Positions 1 to 8,626 of a stretch of DNA of 36,562 nt are shown piece after piece (the first letter of the stretch is position 1; each line of letters opens with the position of its first letter). The translations under genes were made by a program, and so were the position numbers. The notes under the pieces were generated by a model. The model was not told the DNA's origin. It made no database searches and was given only the letters and a program-made list of their open reading frames with translations. The stretch comes from Erysipelotrichaceae bacterium. GTDB lineage: Bacteria; Bacillota_I; Bacilli_A; Erysipelotrichales; Erysipelotrichaceae. The stretch spans positions 1 to 36,562 of the forward strand of contig JAFWKS010000089.1 in the NCBI GenBank assembly GCA_017511325.1, given 5' to 3'.

Positions 1-1969
1 AGACGAGTTCATCGCCTTCCTTCAAGGAGATAGCGATCTTGCCGTTTTGTCTGATCGATTCAAACTCAGCGGCTGGAACTCTTTTGACTAAGCCGTTCCT
101 GGTCACAAAGAAGAGGAATCCCTTGACTTCCCATTCACGGTCGATCGGTACCAGAGCTTTGACTTTCTCATCTTTCTCAATGTTTATGATATTGATCATC
201 GGTATACCTTTGGCATTTCTTGAAGCTTCAGGAATATTGAAGCCTTTGATGCGGTATACCTTGCCTTTATTGGTAAAGATCAACAGGAAGTCATGTGTCG
301 ACATCGTGACGTTTTGATCAACGACATCGTCTTCGTTAAGGCTCATGCCTTTGACACCTCTGCCACCGCGGTTCTGCAGCTTGTAGGTATCAATCGGCAG
401 ACGCTTGATATAGCCGTTGTTGCTCAAAGAGATGATGACATCATCGACCGGTATCAGATCTTCATCTTCCATGGAGATCTCACCATCAATGATCTCAGTC
501 CTTCTCTTGTCGTTGTATTTTTCCTTGATGACAGTAAGTTCATCTTTGATGATCTGAACGACTCTTGAGTGGTTGGCCAGGATATCTTTCAGATCTTCGA
601 TCTCAAGATACAGTTCATTCAATTCGTTGGCGATCTTTTCTCTGGAAAGACCTGTGAGTCTTCTTAACTGCATGTCCAGAATAGCCTTGCCCTGAATATC
701 GTCGATGCCGAATTCTTCATTCAGTTTCATCAATGCTTCATCATCGTCTTTGGAATTTCTGATGATGCTGACTACACGGTCGATATTGTCGGTAGCGATC
801 TTGAGACCTTCCAGGACGTGAGCGCGTTTCTCATCTTCATTAAGATCATACTGTGTCCTTCTTCTGATGACGCTGATCTGATGATCGATATAGTAGTTTA
901 TGATCTCCTTAAGCGACAGCAGCATTGGTCTGTTTCCGACCAGGACGTTGTTATTGATGCCGAAGGAAGACTGGACCGGTGTGAGCTTGTAAAGCTGATT
1001 GAGTACGACTTCCGGCTGTACATCTTTCTTAAGTTCTATCTCGATCCTGATGCCGTTACGATCGTTGGACAGATCCTTCATATCGGAAATACCATCGATG
1101 ATCTTTTCCTTGGCGAGCTGATGGATCTTTTCATACATCATCAGTTTGTTCAAGGCGTAAGGTATCTCCTTGATGATGATCTTGTGCTTGCCCTGCGGCA
1201 AGTCTTCAACGTCGACTTTTGATCTGACGATGATCGAACCACGGCCGGTCTCGTAGGCCTGTCTTATACCTGATCGGCCAACGATATAGCCTCCGGTTGG
1301 AAAATCAGGTCCCGGTATCTTTTCCATCAGTTCGATAGTTGAGATATCCGGATTATCCATGACGGCAAATATGCCGTCGATACATTCACCTAAATTGTGG
1401 GTCGGCATGTTGGTAGCCATACCTACCGCGATGCCCATTGAACCGTTTACCAGAAGATTCGGGAAACGGCTAGGTAAAGCGACCGGTTCCTTATGTCTTG
1501 CATCATAGTTATCCTTCCAGTCGACGGTCTCTTTCTTGATATCCTGCAGAAGTTCAAGTGAGATCTTAGACATACGGGCTTCGGTATAACGCATGGCTGC
1601 TGCACCATCGCCGTCAAGTGAACCGAAGTTTCCATGTCCATCGACCAGCGGGTAACGGTATGAGAACGGCTGAGCCATCCTGACCATCGTATCGTAGATC
1701 GCCGTATCGCCGTGCGGGTGATATTTACCCATGACTTCACCGACGATGTTTGCGGATTTTACATGCGGTTTATCAGGCAGGAAGCCTGCATCATACATCG
1801 CCCATAAGACACGACGATGTACCGGTTTCATACCATCTCTTACATCAGGCAGAGCTCTATCGATGATTACGGACATCGAATAACTGAGGAAGTCTTCTCT
1901 CATTTCTGAAGAGATATTGACTTCTTTCATGTTGCCATGATTGAAAAAGCGATTATCTAATTCTTCCAT
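1..1969 (-). CDS. gyrA: DNA gyrase subunit A (partial, 3' end beyond window)
   Basis: GyrA is the breakage-reunion subunit of DNA gyrase, which introduces negative supercoils as an A2B2 complex with GyrB. About 656 codons are present, and the reading frame stays open to the left edge, so the C-terminus is missing. The translation starts [20 protein letters not shown]. It carries the quinolone-resistance-determining segment [20 protein letters not shown], the catalytic-tyrosine motif [10 protein letters not shown], and a GyrA-box-like [11 protein letters not shown] in the C-terminal domain. That box favours GyrA over ParC, as does the position next to gyrB. The ATG at 1969 is preceded by AGGAGG, which overlaps the gyrB stop codon, so translation is probably coupled. 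The residue equivalent to E. coli Ser83 is Thr, which is natural in several lineages. Confidence 0.97.
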   Translation of the reverse strand, partial: MEELDNRFFNHGNMKEVNISSEMREDFLSYSMSVIIDRALPDVRDGMKPVHRRVLWAMYDAGFLPDKPHVKSANIVGEVMGKYHPHGDTAIYDTMVRMAQPFSYRYPLVDGHGNFGSLDGDGAAAMRYTEARMSKISLELLQDIKKETVDWKDNYDARHKEPVALPSRFPNLLVNGSMGIAVGMATNMPTHNLGECIDGIFAVMDNPDISTIELMEKIPGPDFPTGGYIVGRSGIRQAYETGRGSIIVRSKVDVEDLPQGKHKIIIKEIPYALNKLMMYEKIHQLAKEKIIDGISDMKDLSNDRNGIRIEIELKKDVQPEVVLNQLYKLTPVQSSFGINNNVLVGNRPMLLSLKEIINYYIDHQISVIRRRTQYDLNEDEKRAHVLEGLKIATDNIDRVVSIIRNSKDDDEALMKLNEEFGIDDIQGKAILDMQLRRLTGLSREKIANELNELYLEIEDLKDILANHSRVVQIIKDELTVIKEKYNDKRRTEIIDGEISMEDEDLIPVDDVIISLSNNGYIKRLPIDTYKLQNRGGRGVKGMSLNEDDVVDQNVTMSTHDFLLIFTNKGKVYRIKGFNIPEASRNAKGIPMINIINIEKDEKVKALVPIDREWEVKGFLFFVTRNGLVKRVPAAEFESIRQNGKIAISLKEGDELV

Positions 1970-1978
1970 GAGTACCTC

Positions 1979-3922
1979 CTATATATCCAGATTCTTGGCG
2001 AAGTGAGCATTCTCAACGATGAAGTTCTTTCGTGGTTCTACTTCATCGCCCATCAGCATCGAGAAGACCTGATCGGCATCGATCGCATCCTTGATCGTAA
2101 CTCTTTTAAGGGTGCGGTGTTCCGGATCCAGAGTCGTTTCCCAAAGCTGAGAAGCATCCATTTCACCCAGACCTTTGTATCTTTGAATATCATATTTCTC
2201 ATCACCGAAGTCTCTTTTTGCCAGCTCCAGTTCTTCATCGGAATAACAGTATCTGAGAGTCTTTTGTCCCTTGAACAGTTTATATAGAGGCGGCATGGCG
2301 ATATATACATAGCCTTCTTCGATGAGCGGTTTGAAATATCTGTACAGGAATGTCAGCATCAATGTAGAGATATGCTGACCATCGACATCGGCATCGGTCA
2401 TGATTACGATCTTGTGATATCTGAGTTTAGAGACATCGATTTCATCACCAAAACCGCATCCAAAAGCCTGGATCATCATCCTGATCTCGGCGTTATCAAA
2501 GATCTTGTGCATCCTGGCCTTTTCAACATTGAGGATCTTTCCTCTTAAAGGCAGAACAGCCTGGAAGTTGGAATCCCGGCCCTGCTGTGCAGAACCGCCG
2601 GCGGAATTACCCTCGACGATGTATATCTCGCAGATCGATGCATCTCTGGATGCACAGTCTTTAAGTTTTGTCGGAAGATTTCCTGAACCGAAGTCATCTT
2701 TTCTTCTGACGCTTTCTCTGGCCTTCTGTGCTGCCAGTCTGGCTTCAGAAGCAGATTTGGCTTTCTCGATGATGATCTTGGCAACATCGGGATTTTCCAG
2801 AAGATAGCGTTTAAGGAAGTCACCAAAGATGGTGTTGACTACCGGTCTTACTTCTGCGTTTCCAAGCTTTCCCTTGGTCTGTCCTTCATATTGTGGATCC
2901 GGATGTTTGACGGAAACGATCGCCGTCAATCCTTCCTTTAGATCATCGTTGGTCAGGTTAGGATCATCCTTCTTGATGATGTTGTTGTCTTTAGCGTAGG
3001 CGTTGATCACTCTGGAAAGAGTCTGCCTGAAACCATCCAGATGCATACCGCCATCCGGTGTGAAGATGTTGTTGCAGAAAGAATAGACTTTTTCTGAATA
3101 AGAAGAGTTATACTGCAAAGCTATTTCTACAGCGATCGAAGTCTTCTTATCCATGCCATCGCAATACAAGACATCTTCAAACAGTTTGTTTTCATTGCGG
3201 TCCAAGAACTCGACATACTCCTTGATGCCGCCTTCGTAGCAGAAGGAATTGCTGCCTTTGTTTTCATCGTCCTTTTCCCAGTTGAACACAAGATTGATGC
3301 CTTTGTTCAAAAAGGCCATCTGTCTGATACGGTCAAACATGGTCTTATAGTCATAGATCGTTCCTTCTTTGAAGATCTGCGGATCAGCTTTGAATCTGAC
3401 GATCGAGCCTGTTTCTTTCTGATCGCAGGTACCGATCTCTTTTAAAGGCTGGTCGACTTTGCCGCCGTTGATGAATCTGATGAAATATATCCTGCCGTTT
3501 TTATGGATCGTGACTTCGAGCCATTCTGAAAGTGCATTGACGACTGAGGCACCGACACCATGCAGACCACCTGATACCTTGTAGGCACCGCCACCAAACT
3601 TGCCGCCCGCATGAAGCACGGTGAAAATAGTCTCGACTGTTGAGACACCGGTCTTCGGGTGGATCTCTGTAGGCATGCCACGGCCATCATCCTTGACTGT
3701 CACGACATCGCCAGAATCTACGCTGACTTCAATGTTGTGGGCATATCCGGCCAAAGCTTCATCCACGGAGTTGTCGATTATTTCCCAGACCAGGTGGTGC
3801 AGACCGGTAGACGATGTCGTACCGATATACATACCAGGTCTTTTTCTGACCGCTTCAAGTCCTTCCAGAACCTGAATATCATCGGAAGTATAATTGTCAT
3901 GATTAATGCTTGTATTAGACAT
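1979..3922 (-). CDS. gyrB: DNA gyrase subunit B
   Basis: GyrB is the ATPase subunit of gyrase. The 647-residue protein has the usual short Gram-positive GyrB length, without the E. coli insertion. The N-terminal GHKL ATPase part shows the RKRPGMYIG and DDGRGMPTEIHPKTG motifs and the GGLHGVGASVVNALS lid. The C-terminal TOPRIM part shows the metal-binding EGNSAGGSAQQGRD, PLRGKILNVEKAR and TDADVDGQHI motifs, followed by QRYKGLGEMDASQLWETT. The start at 3922 follows a clear AAAGGAGGAAGAGG ribosome site. It overlaps the end of recF by 8 bases, and gyrA follows only 9 bases downstream, so recF, gyrB and gyrA form one transcription unit. Confidence 0.98.
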   Translation of the reverse strand: MSNTSINHDNYTSDDIQVLEGLEAVRKRPGMYIGTTSSTGLHHLVWEIIDNSVDEALAGYAHNIEVSVDSGDVVTVKDDGRGMPTEIHPKTGVSTVETIFTVLHAGGKFGGGAYKVSGGLHGVGASVVNALSEWLEVTIHKNGRIYFIRFINGGKVDQPLKEIGTCDQKETGSIVRFKADPQIFKEGTIYDYKTMFDRIRQMAFLNKGINLVFNWEKDDENKGSNSFCYEGGIKEYVEFLDRNENKLFEDVLYCDGMDKKTSIAVEIALQYNSSYSEKVYSFCNNIFTPDGGMHLDGFRQTLSRVINAYAKDNNIIKKDDPNLTNDDLKEGLTAIVSVKHPDPQYEGQTKGKLGNAEVRPVVNTIFGDFLKRYLLENPDVAKIIIEKAKSASEARLAAQKARESVRRKDDFGSGNLPTKLKDCASRDASICEIYIVEGNSAGGSAQQGRDSNFQAVLPLRGKILNVEKARMHKIFDNAEIRMMIQAFGCGFGDEIDVSKLRYHKIVIMTDADVDGQHISTLMLTFLYRYFKPLIEEGYVYIAMPPLYKLFKGQKTLRYCYSDEELELAKRDFGDEKYDIQRYKGLGEMDASQLWETTLDPEHRTLKRVTIKDAIDADQVFSMLMGDEVEPRKNFIVENAHFAKNLDI

Positions 3923-4964
3923 CCTCTTCCTCCTTTAGTTCAATCAGTCTGTATTCTTTATCTATCTTTAAATTATTGATATCTGTATTGGTGATGATTA
4001 TCTGGGTATTATCAGGGATCGAATTCAGCAGTCTTTCCTGGTTGTCCTTATCAAGTTCTGACAGGATATCATCCAGCAGGACAATCGGTGTTGACAGGAT
4101 CTCGTTCTGTACGTATTTCACCAGGGCGAATTTGAAAGCGATCAGTACCATCCTTTTTTGTCCTTGCGAAGCGATGGAGTTTATATCGTAGCCGTCCATG
4201 CTGAAGGTATAATCATCATGATGCGGGCCATAGGTCGCATAATGGTAGTAGTAGTCTCTGTCTTTTGATTTCTTCAGTTCATCTTCGACGAATTCGATCT
4301 CAGAGCACTTTTTATATGAGACCTTTATCTTACTGTCCCTGCCGGAGATCATTCTGTATATCGGATTGATATATTTGTTTATCGCTTCAAAGAATCTTTC
4401 TCTTTCTGCGATTATCGTCTTGATCATCGGGACCATCGATTCATTAAAGACATCAAACAGGACTTCATCGATCTTTTCTTCTTTAAGCAGCCTGTTCTTA
4501 TCTTTAAGCAGGGAATTGTAGTTCAAAAGAGACTGGATATATCTTGGAGAGATCTTGCTGATCTCGATATCCAGCAGTTTCCTTCTTTCGGATGGTGATT
4601 GTGTAAACAGTTCAAGATCACTCGGTTTAAAAAGGATCGCATTGATCTTGCCGATAAACTGTGAACTTCTGTTTATCAGATTGTTGTTTATATATAAGGA
4701 TTTGTTTCTCTTATTGATAACAACCCTGTAGCTCTCTTTATTGGTATTGAGATCGATGCGTGCGAATTCTTCCCCTTTTTTGATGAGATCGCGGTCATTA
4801 TTGGTCCTGAAAGACTTTGTATTTGATACAAAGATGATGCTTTCAAGAATATTCGTCTTTCCAGTCCCGTTTTTTCCGACAATGATATTAAGGCGGCGGT
4901 CAAAATTGACAGTTTTTCTTGAATAGTTGCGATAATTTGATAAACCTAAGCTCTTTATATACAT
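3915..4964 (-). CDS. recF: DNA replication and repair protein RecF
   Basis: RecF is an SMC-like ATPase that acts with RecO and RecR to load RecA at single-strand gaps and stalled forks. The 349-residue product has the N-terminal MYIKSLGLSNYRNYS start, Walker A GKNGTGKTNIL near residue 30, an ABC-type signature around ASQGQKRMV, and Walker B TPIVLLDDILSELD near residue 300. Family length is about 360-375, so this copy is slightly short but shows all motifs. It overlaps yaaA by 10 bases at its start and gyrB by 8 bases at its end. This is the conserved Bacillota arrangement and points to translational coupling. Confidence 0.96.
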   Translation of the reverse strand: MYIKSLGLSNYRNYSRKTVNFDRRLNIIVGKNGTGKTNILESIIFVSNTKSFRTNNDRDLIKKGEEFARIDLNTNKESYRVVINKRNKSLYINNNLINRSSQFIGKINAILFKPSDLELFTQSPSERRKLLDIEISKISPRYIQSLLNYNSLLKDKNRLLKEEKIDEVLFDVFNESMVPMIKTIIAERERFFEAINKYINPIYRMISGRDSKIKVSYKKCSEIEFVEDELKKSKDRDYYYHYATYGPHHDDYTFSMDGYDINSIASQGQKRMVLIAFKFALVKYVQNEILSTPIVLLDDILSELDKDNQERLLNSIPDNTQIIITNTDINNLKIDKEYRLIELKEEEDV

Positions 4965-5173
4965 ATCCTGTATTGCTTCCTATCTATTTCAACAATATCG
5001 TCTTTATATAGTTTCCTGCCTCTGCGTCTGTCTTCTTCCTTATTAATAAGAACTTTATTTGCAGCTAAAAAAGACTTGGCTTCACCGCCGGAAGATATGA
5101 TGTCTGCTACCTTTAAAAACTGTCCGAGAGTGATGAATTCACTTTCGATCTTGATATCTTTAATTAAGGCCAT
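4955..5173 (-). CDS. yaaA: S4-domain RNA-binding protein YaaA (RlbA)
   Basis: This 72-residue protein is a single S4 RNA-binding domain of the kind found between dnaN and recF in Bacillota; in Bacillus the name is YaaA. The sequence shows ITLGQFLKVADIISSGGEAK, then VLINKEEDRRRGRKLYKDDI, the two halves of the S4 fold. Its exact role is not settled; ribosome-related functions have been suggested for relatives. The gene ends inside recF (10-base overlap). Its own extended -10 promoter lies so close to the ATG that the mRNA should begin about 4 bases before the start codon. An AAGGA lies only 2-3 bases before the ATG, too near for normal Shine-Dalgarno pairing. Confidence 0.9.
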   Translation of the reverse strand: MALIKDIKIESEFITLGQFLKVADIISSGGEAKSFLAANKVLINKEEDRRRGRKLYKDDIVEIDRKQYRICI

Positions 5174-5183
5174 ATTCCTTTAA

Positions 5184-5212
5184 ATTATAACATTTTTGGC
5201 CTTATCTTTCCA
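5184..5212 (-). promoter_or_regulatory. Promoter for yaaA-recF-gyrB-gyrA
   Basis: On the minus strand there is an extended -10 (TG, one base, TATAAT at 5189-5184), then a 17-base spacer to a -35-like TGGAAA (5212-5207, four of six consensus bases). It lies just past the dnaN terminator, so this half of the replication operon appears to have its own promoter. The predicted start site is near 5177, only about 4 bases before the yaaA ATG. Confidence 0.65.
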
Positions 5213-5255
5213 TATTTGGAGGATTACGAAAAGTACGTGATACACCTAATAAAAT

Positions 5256-5285
5256 AAAGAACTCGTCTTAAAACGGGTTCTTTTT
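5256..5285 (-). terminator. Intrinsic terminator after dnaN
   Basis: A 10-bp stem (5256-5265 with 5274-5283, one G-T pair) encloses an 8-base loop and is flanked by T-rich runs on both strands. It would end dnaA-dnaN transcripts on the minus strand, leaving yaaA onward to be driven by the promoter at 5184-5212. Confidence 0.8.
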
Positions 5286-5310
5286 GTCTTATTTTCGATT
5301 TTGGATATTT

Positions 5311-6432
5311 TTATTTATAAGTTCTGACCGGAGAGATCAGCTGGATCAAAGAATTATCTCCATCTTTCTGGACGACCATTGGTTTAAGATCGCCGGAGAA
5401 GTTTATCGCTATCTCATCAGAACCGATAGCCTTGATCGCATCCTGAAGATATTTTCCTGAGCATGATATCTCTAAAGGATTTCCTTCATAAGAGATGACT
5501 TTGATCGTTTCAAATGATGAAAGCATGTTCTGATTCGTGGAAGTAAGTTCGATCTTGTCAGAATCGATCTTCATCTTGATGGTGTTTTTGCCGTCAGCTT
5601 TGATGAACAGTGTCCTTTCGATCGCATTTATCATCTCCCTGGAAGAAACGATCAGTTTCTGTGTAAAGTTGGCCGGGATAAGCCTGTTTGTATCAGGGAA
5701 CTCGTCATCCAGAAGTCTTGTCTCGATGATCGTGTTGCCGAATATGAAGGAGATCTTCTGAGTATCGATCGCGATCGTGACTTCCTTTTCCGAAGAAATA
5801 GAATGATAGATCTCATTGAGATATTTAGATGGAACAGTGATATCAAAATTAAGATCAGTATCGATATCGATAGTCTTTGAGGCCAGACGGTAAGAATCTG
5901 TAGCATTCGCAAACAGTTTATTGTTGGCGGCTTTGAAGTTGACACCGGTCAAAACAGGTCTTGTTTCCTTGTCCGAGCAGGCAAAGGAAGTCTCGTCGAT
6001 GATCTGGTTGAACAAGGTAGTCTCCAGTTTGAATGGCTGATTGTCTCTTATCTCGAAATTGATATTAGGATAATCTTCAGCATCTCTGCCGTTGACTTTG
6101 AATTCTGAATTACCGCCAAAGATCTTGATCAGAGTACCATCGATCGTTTCAACTCCGACAAAATCGCCGTCGATCTTTCTTACAATTTCCAAAATATACT
6201 TAGCCTCAAGGATAACTTCACCAGTCTCATTGATGACTAATGTTGAATTGTCGTTGTTATTAATAGAAGTCTTGATAGAGATATTGGAATCGGAAGCTAC
6301 CATCGTTAAAGAATTTTCTGTTACCGAAAACTTTATTCCTGACAAGGCAGGTAAAGGTGTGGTGGATGAGATAGCTCTTGAACAAAGAGATAACGCATCG
6401 AGAAATTCTTTTTTAGCGATCCTGAAATTCAT
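5311..6432 (-). CDS. dnaN: DNA polymerase III sliding clamp, beta subunit
   Basis: DnaN is the ring-shaped processivity clamp that tethers DNA polymerase III and recruits many repair partners. The 373-residue product has the standard length and threefold-repeated clamp architecture. It starts MNFRIAKKEFLDALSLCSRAIS, carries GVNFKAANNKLFANATDSYRLA in the second domain, and ends with the family's typical LISPVRTYK tail. The start at 6432 is supported by an AGGAGG ribosome site. The gene lies 126 bases downstream of dnaA, and that gap contains a DnaA box. An intrinsic terminator follows. Confidence 0.98.
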   Translation of the reverse strand: MNFRIAKKEFLDALSLCSRAISSTTPLPALSGIKFSVTENSLTMVASDSNISIKTSINNNDNSTLVINETGEVILEAKYILEIVRKIDGDFVGVETIDGTLIKIFGGNSEFKVNGRDAEDYPNINFEIRDNQPFKLETTLFNQIIDETSFACSDKETRPVLTGVNFKAANNKLFANATDSYRLASKTIDIDTDLNFDITVPSKYLNEIYHSISSEKEVTIAIDTQKISFIFGNTIIETRLLDDEFPDTNRLIPANFTQKLIVSSREMINAIERTLFIKADGKNTIKMKIDSDKIELTSTNQNMLSSFETIKVISYEGNPLEISCSGKYLQDAIKAIGSDEIAINFSGDLKPMVVQKDGDNSLIQLISPVRTYK

Positions 6433-6486
6433 GTGGGCCTCCTTTTATTGATTTATTAGACTTACTATTATTAGCTTGTTTAAAAT

Positions 6487-6495
6487 TGTGGAAAA
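6487..6495 (-). promoter_or_regulatory. DnaA box in the dnaA-dnaN gap
   Basis: A TTTTCCACA box lies on the minus strand inside the 126-base AT-rich spacer between dnaA and dnaN. A second, weaker match (TATTCCACT) is near 6545. Boxes on both sides of dnaA resemble the two-part origin of Bacillus subtilis. With only one good box here, the downstream half may be vestigial or only regulatory. Confidence 0.55.
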
Positions 6496-6558
6496 CTTCT
6501 GAAAAGTCTTTATTTATATAACTATTTTAACACTTTTACAGAGTGGAATAATCGTTAG

Positions 6559-7911
6559 TTACTGCTTGATCTTGGACTCGATCTCGTTGATCGCCTTGAG
6601 ATAGAGAGGATCAGTCTTGATCTTTCTTTCCACATTTTCACAGGAGGTCATGACCGTTGAATGATCCCTGCCGCCAAACTCCTTGCCTATGTCGTCATAT
6701 GTCGCATCAAGCAGTTTGCGGCAAAGATACATGGCGATCTGTCTGGCATTGGAGATGTTCTTGGTACGGTTGGCGGATGTGATCTGTTGTTTAGTGAGGT
6801 TGTAGTAATCACATACCGCCTTACGTACCGATGAAATAGCTAATTCGTGCTTGTTTTCCTTTATCTGGTCTTTGAATGCCTCGACACAGAGTTTCAGAGA
6901 TATGTGATCTCTGTCGTTGTTTAAAGGAAAATTGATCGAATAGAATAACAGCCTGTTTACAGCGCCTTCAAGGCTCCTGACATCCTGAGAGAAGTTGGTC
7001 GCCAGATAATTGAGGACTTCATCGTCGATCTCAAGGCCGTTGGAATTGGAACTGTTGGCGATCTTCATCTTTAAAATATTGATGGATGTTTCATATTCCG
7101 GCGCTTCGATGTTGACATTGAGACCTTGATTGAATCTGGAGATGATGCGGTCTTCAAGGCCCTTGATCTCGTCGGGTGTACGGTCTGAAGTGATACAGAT
7201 CTGTTTCTTGTTATTGACTAAAGAATTGAAGACAGTAAAGAAGAGTTCGTGAGTCTTTGGACGGTTGGCAATAAACTGCACATCATCGACCAGTAAAACA
7301 TCGAGATCCTGGAAGACTTCCTTGAATTCATCAAAACGGTTTTCCTGGGCGGCTTTGTGAACACCTTCCACAAATTCGATACCACTGGTAAAACCGATCT
7401 TCTTTTTAGGATAGAGGGTCATGATCTGGTTGCCGATCGCATTCAAAAGGTGGGTCTTGCCCAGACCTGAATTGCCATATATAAATAAAGGATTAAAAAC
7501 GATCCCCGGGTTCGATGCGCAGGTCATGGCTGCAACCTGGGCCTGTGCATTAGAACGCCCGACGACGAAATTGGCAAATGTCTGGTTAGGATCGATCTCT
7601 CTGGAAAGAAAATCGCTCTTGAATTCTTTGGAAGGTAAAGAATAGGAGTTGTAGTCTTCCTGTTGAACGATCCTGATCTTGAGACGCTTTCCAAGTACTT
7701 CTTCAAAACAGTTCTCGATCAAAGAGACATTCTGTCCCATGATCGAATAATTGATAAAAGACGGTACAGTCACTACCGCTTCATCATCACCGATCGAAAC
7801 CAGTTTTGAATCATAATATGGAAGAATGGTCTCCGGAACCTGGCCGGTACCTACTATGTTTTTCATAGTTTTAGACCATAGATCATTCAAGTAAAAATCA
7901 ATCGTAGTCAT
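6559..7911 (-). CDS. dnaA: Chromosomal replication initiator protein DnaA
   Basis: DnaA binds the origin boxes, forms an ATP-dependent filament and melts the duplex to load the helicase. The 450-residue protein has the four usual domains: an N-terminal interaction domain (1-90), a short linker, and an AAA+ core with Walker A YGNSGLGKTHLLNAIG and Walker B VLLVDDVQFIA. The C-terminal helix-turn-helix contains the DnaA signature FGGRDHSTVMTSCENVERKI. The start at 7911 follows an AGGTGATGGG ribosome site. The gene is the first of the minus-strand replication operon. Its upstream region is the box-rich origin, and one box (7951-7959) lies within 50 bases of the start, so autoregulation is likely. 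Confidence 0.98.
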   Translation of the reverse strand: MTTIDFYLNDLWSKTMKNIVGTGQVPETILPYYDSKLVSIGDDEAVVTVPSFINYSIMGQNVSLIENCFEEVLGKRLKIRIVQQEDYNSYSLPSKEFKSDFLSREIDPNQTFANFVVGRSNAQAQVAAMTCASNPGIVFNPLFIYGNSGLGKTHLLNAIGNQIMTLYPKKKIGFTSGIEFVEGVHKAAQENRFDEFKEVFQDLDVLLVDDVQFIANRPKTHELFFTVFNSLVNNKKQICITSDRTPDEIKGLEDRIISRFNQGLNVNIEAPEYETSINILKMKIANSSNSNGLEIDDEVLNYLATNFSQDVRSLEGAVNRLLFYSINFPLNNDRDHISLKLCVEAFKDQIKENKHELAISSVRKAVCDYYNLTKQQITSANRTKNISNARQIAMYLCRKLLDATYDDIGKEFGGRDHSTVMTSCENVERKIKTDPLYLKAINEIESKIKQ

Positions 7912-8254
7912 TTCCCATCACCTATAAAGGTAAAGATATAATATCATCATTTTTCCACATTTTTTAGCCGATTTTTTCAAAGTTTTCCACAATCCACAAT
8001 CAAAACCTGATAAACACCCCCTAAACAAAGGCTTTCCATTAGTTTTCCACATTTCTCCACAAAATTAATTTGTGGAGAAAAGGTGCATAAGTTTTCCACA
8101 ACGTTTTCAACAGTGGAAAGAAGTGGAAAATCTCATTTTATCCACGACCGTTTCAACAAGGAGAACCTTTAAAAAACCCTTTAAATAAAGGATTATCTAT
8201 GTTTTTCCACCTTTCAACAAGCTGTGGAATATCGCAAAATGTGGATGTGGAAAT
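7912..8254. other. Replication origin (oriC), DnaA-box cluster
   Basis: Exact TTTTCCACA boxes occur on the plus strand at 7951-7959, 7983-7991, 8043-8051 and 8092-8100. Variant boxes are TTCTCCACA at 8053-8061 (plus) and 8071-8079 (minus), TTATCCACG at 8138-8146, TTTTCCACC at 8203-8211, TATTCCACA at 8223-8231 (minus) and two overlapping minus boxes at 8240-8254. Nearly all strong boxes use TTTT rather than the TTAT of E. coli. The repeated CCTTTAAA at 8166-8173 and 8178-8185 lies in an AT-rich stretch between boxes and could be part of the unwinding element. Genes diverge from this point on both sides, as expected for a bidirectional origin. Confidence 0.93.
8052..8080. repeat. Perfect palindrome of two head-to-head DnaA boxes
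   Basis: Two 12-base arms (TTTCTCCACAAA and its exact reverse complement) flank a 5-base ATTAA centre. Each arm contains a TTCTCCACA box, so the boxes face each other in the middle of the origin. The element could extrude as a hairpin or nucleate a DnaA dimer. Confidence 0.85.
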
Positions 8255-8626
8255 TCATGTACCATGTTTGTTCGTTGAAACGAAGTTTTTCGCTTTTTCC
8301 CACATTATCAGCAACAACATGGTGCATGATTATGTAAGAGTTTTCAACATTGAAAAATGTCCACGTTTTTATGCAGAAAACAGGCATTTTTCAAGTATTT
8401 TTCCTTTAAATAATTCAGATTATTTAAAAGATCGCAGAATGATTTTTAATATATCAATCCAAGTATCATGTTATTGTCTCTCGAGAGTATTTTTCCTGAA
8501 AAAACGCTATCATATTAAATATCAGAAGATCTGCAAAAAATAAAGAAAATCATATTTGAAACAGATGACATACTCAAACAAAAACAAGCAAAGACCTTAA
8601 TCACTAATATACGAGGAGAAAAGCAT
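8255..8626. other. AT-rich non-coding region right of the origin
   Basis: This 372-base stretch is AT-rich and carries degenerate box-like sequences near 8294-8304. I see no convincing gene, RNA or hairpin. The open frame through it (8199-8543) begins inside origin repeats and has no ribosome site. The last 20 bases hold the AGGAGA ribosome site of the next gene. Confidence 0.5.

Noticed and set aside
818..1222. 134-codon plus-strand frame
   Set aside because: It is antisense to gyrA, which has continuous motifs through the region.
1700..1730. Thr at the GyrA Ser83 position as a quinolone-resistance mutation
   Set aside because: Thr is the wild-type residue in several bacterial groups, so no resistance can be claimed without relatives for comparison.
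6470..6481. Trinucleotide run TTACTATTATTA resembling DnaA-trios after dnaA
   Set aside because: The run has the trio pattern only in the wrong orientation relative to the single good box at 6487-6495; in the proper direction the pattern is broken.
7951..8254. Repeated TTTTCCACA units as a CRISPR-like or plasmid iteron array
   Set aside because: Spacing is irregular, both orientations occur, and the neighbouring dnaA identifies them as DnaA boxes.
8199..8543. 114-codon open frame on the plus strand beside the origin
   Set aside because: It begins inside DnaA-box repeats, has no ribosome site, and its translation shows no protein-like pattern.
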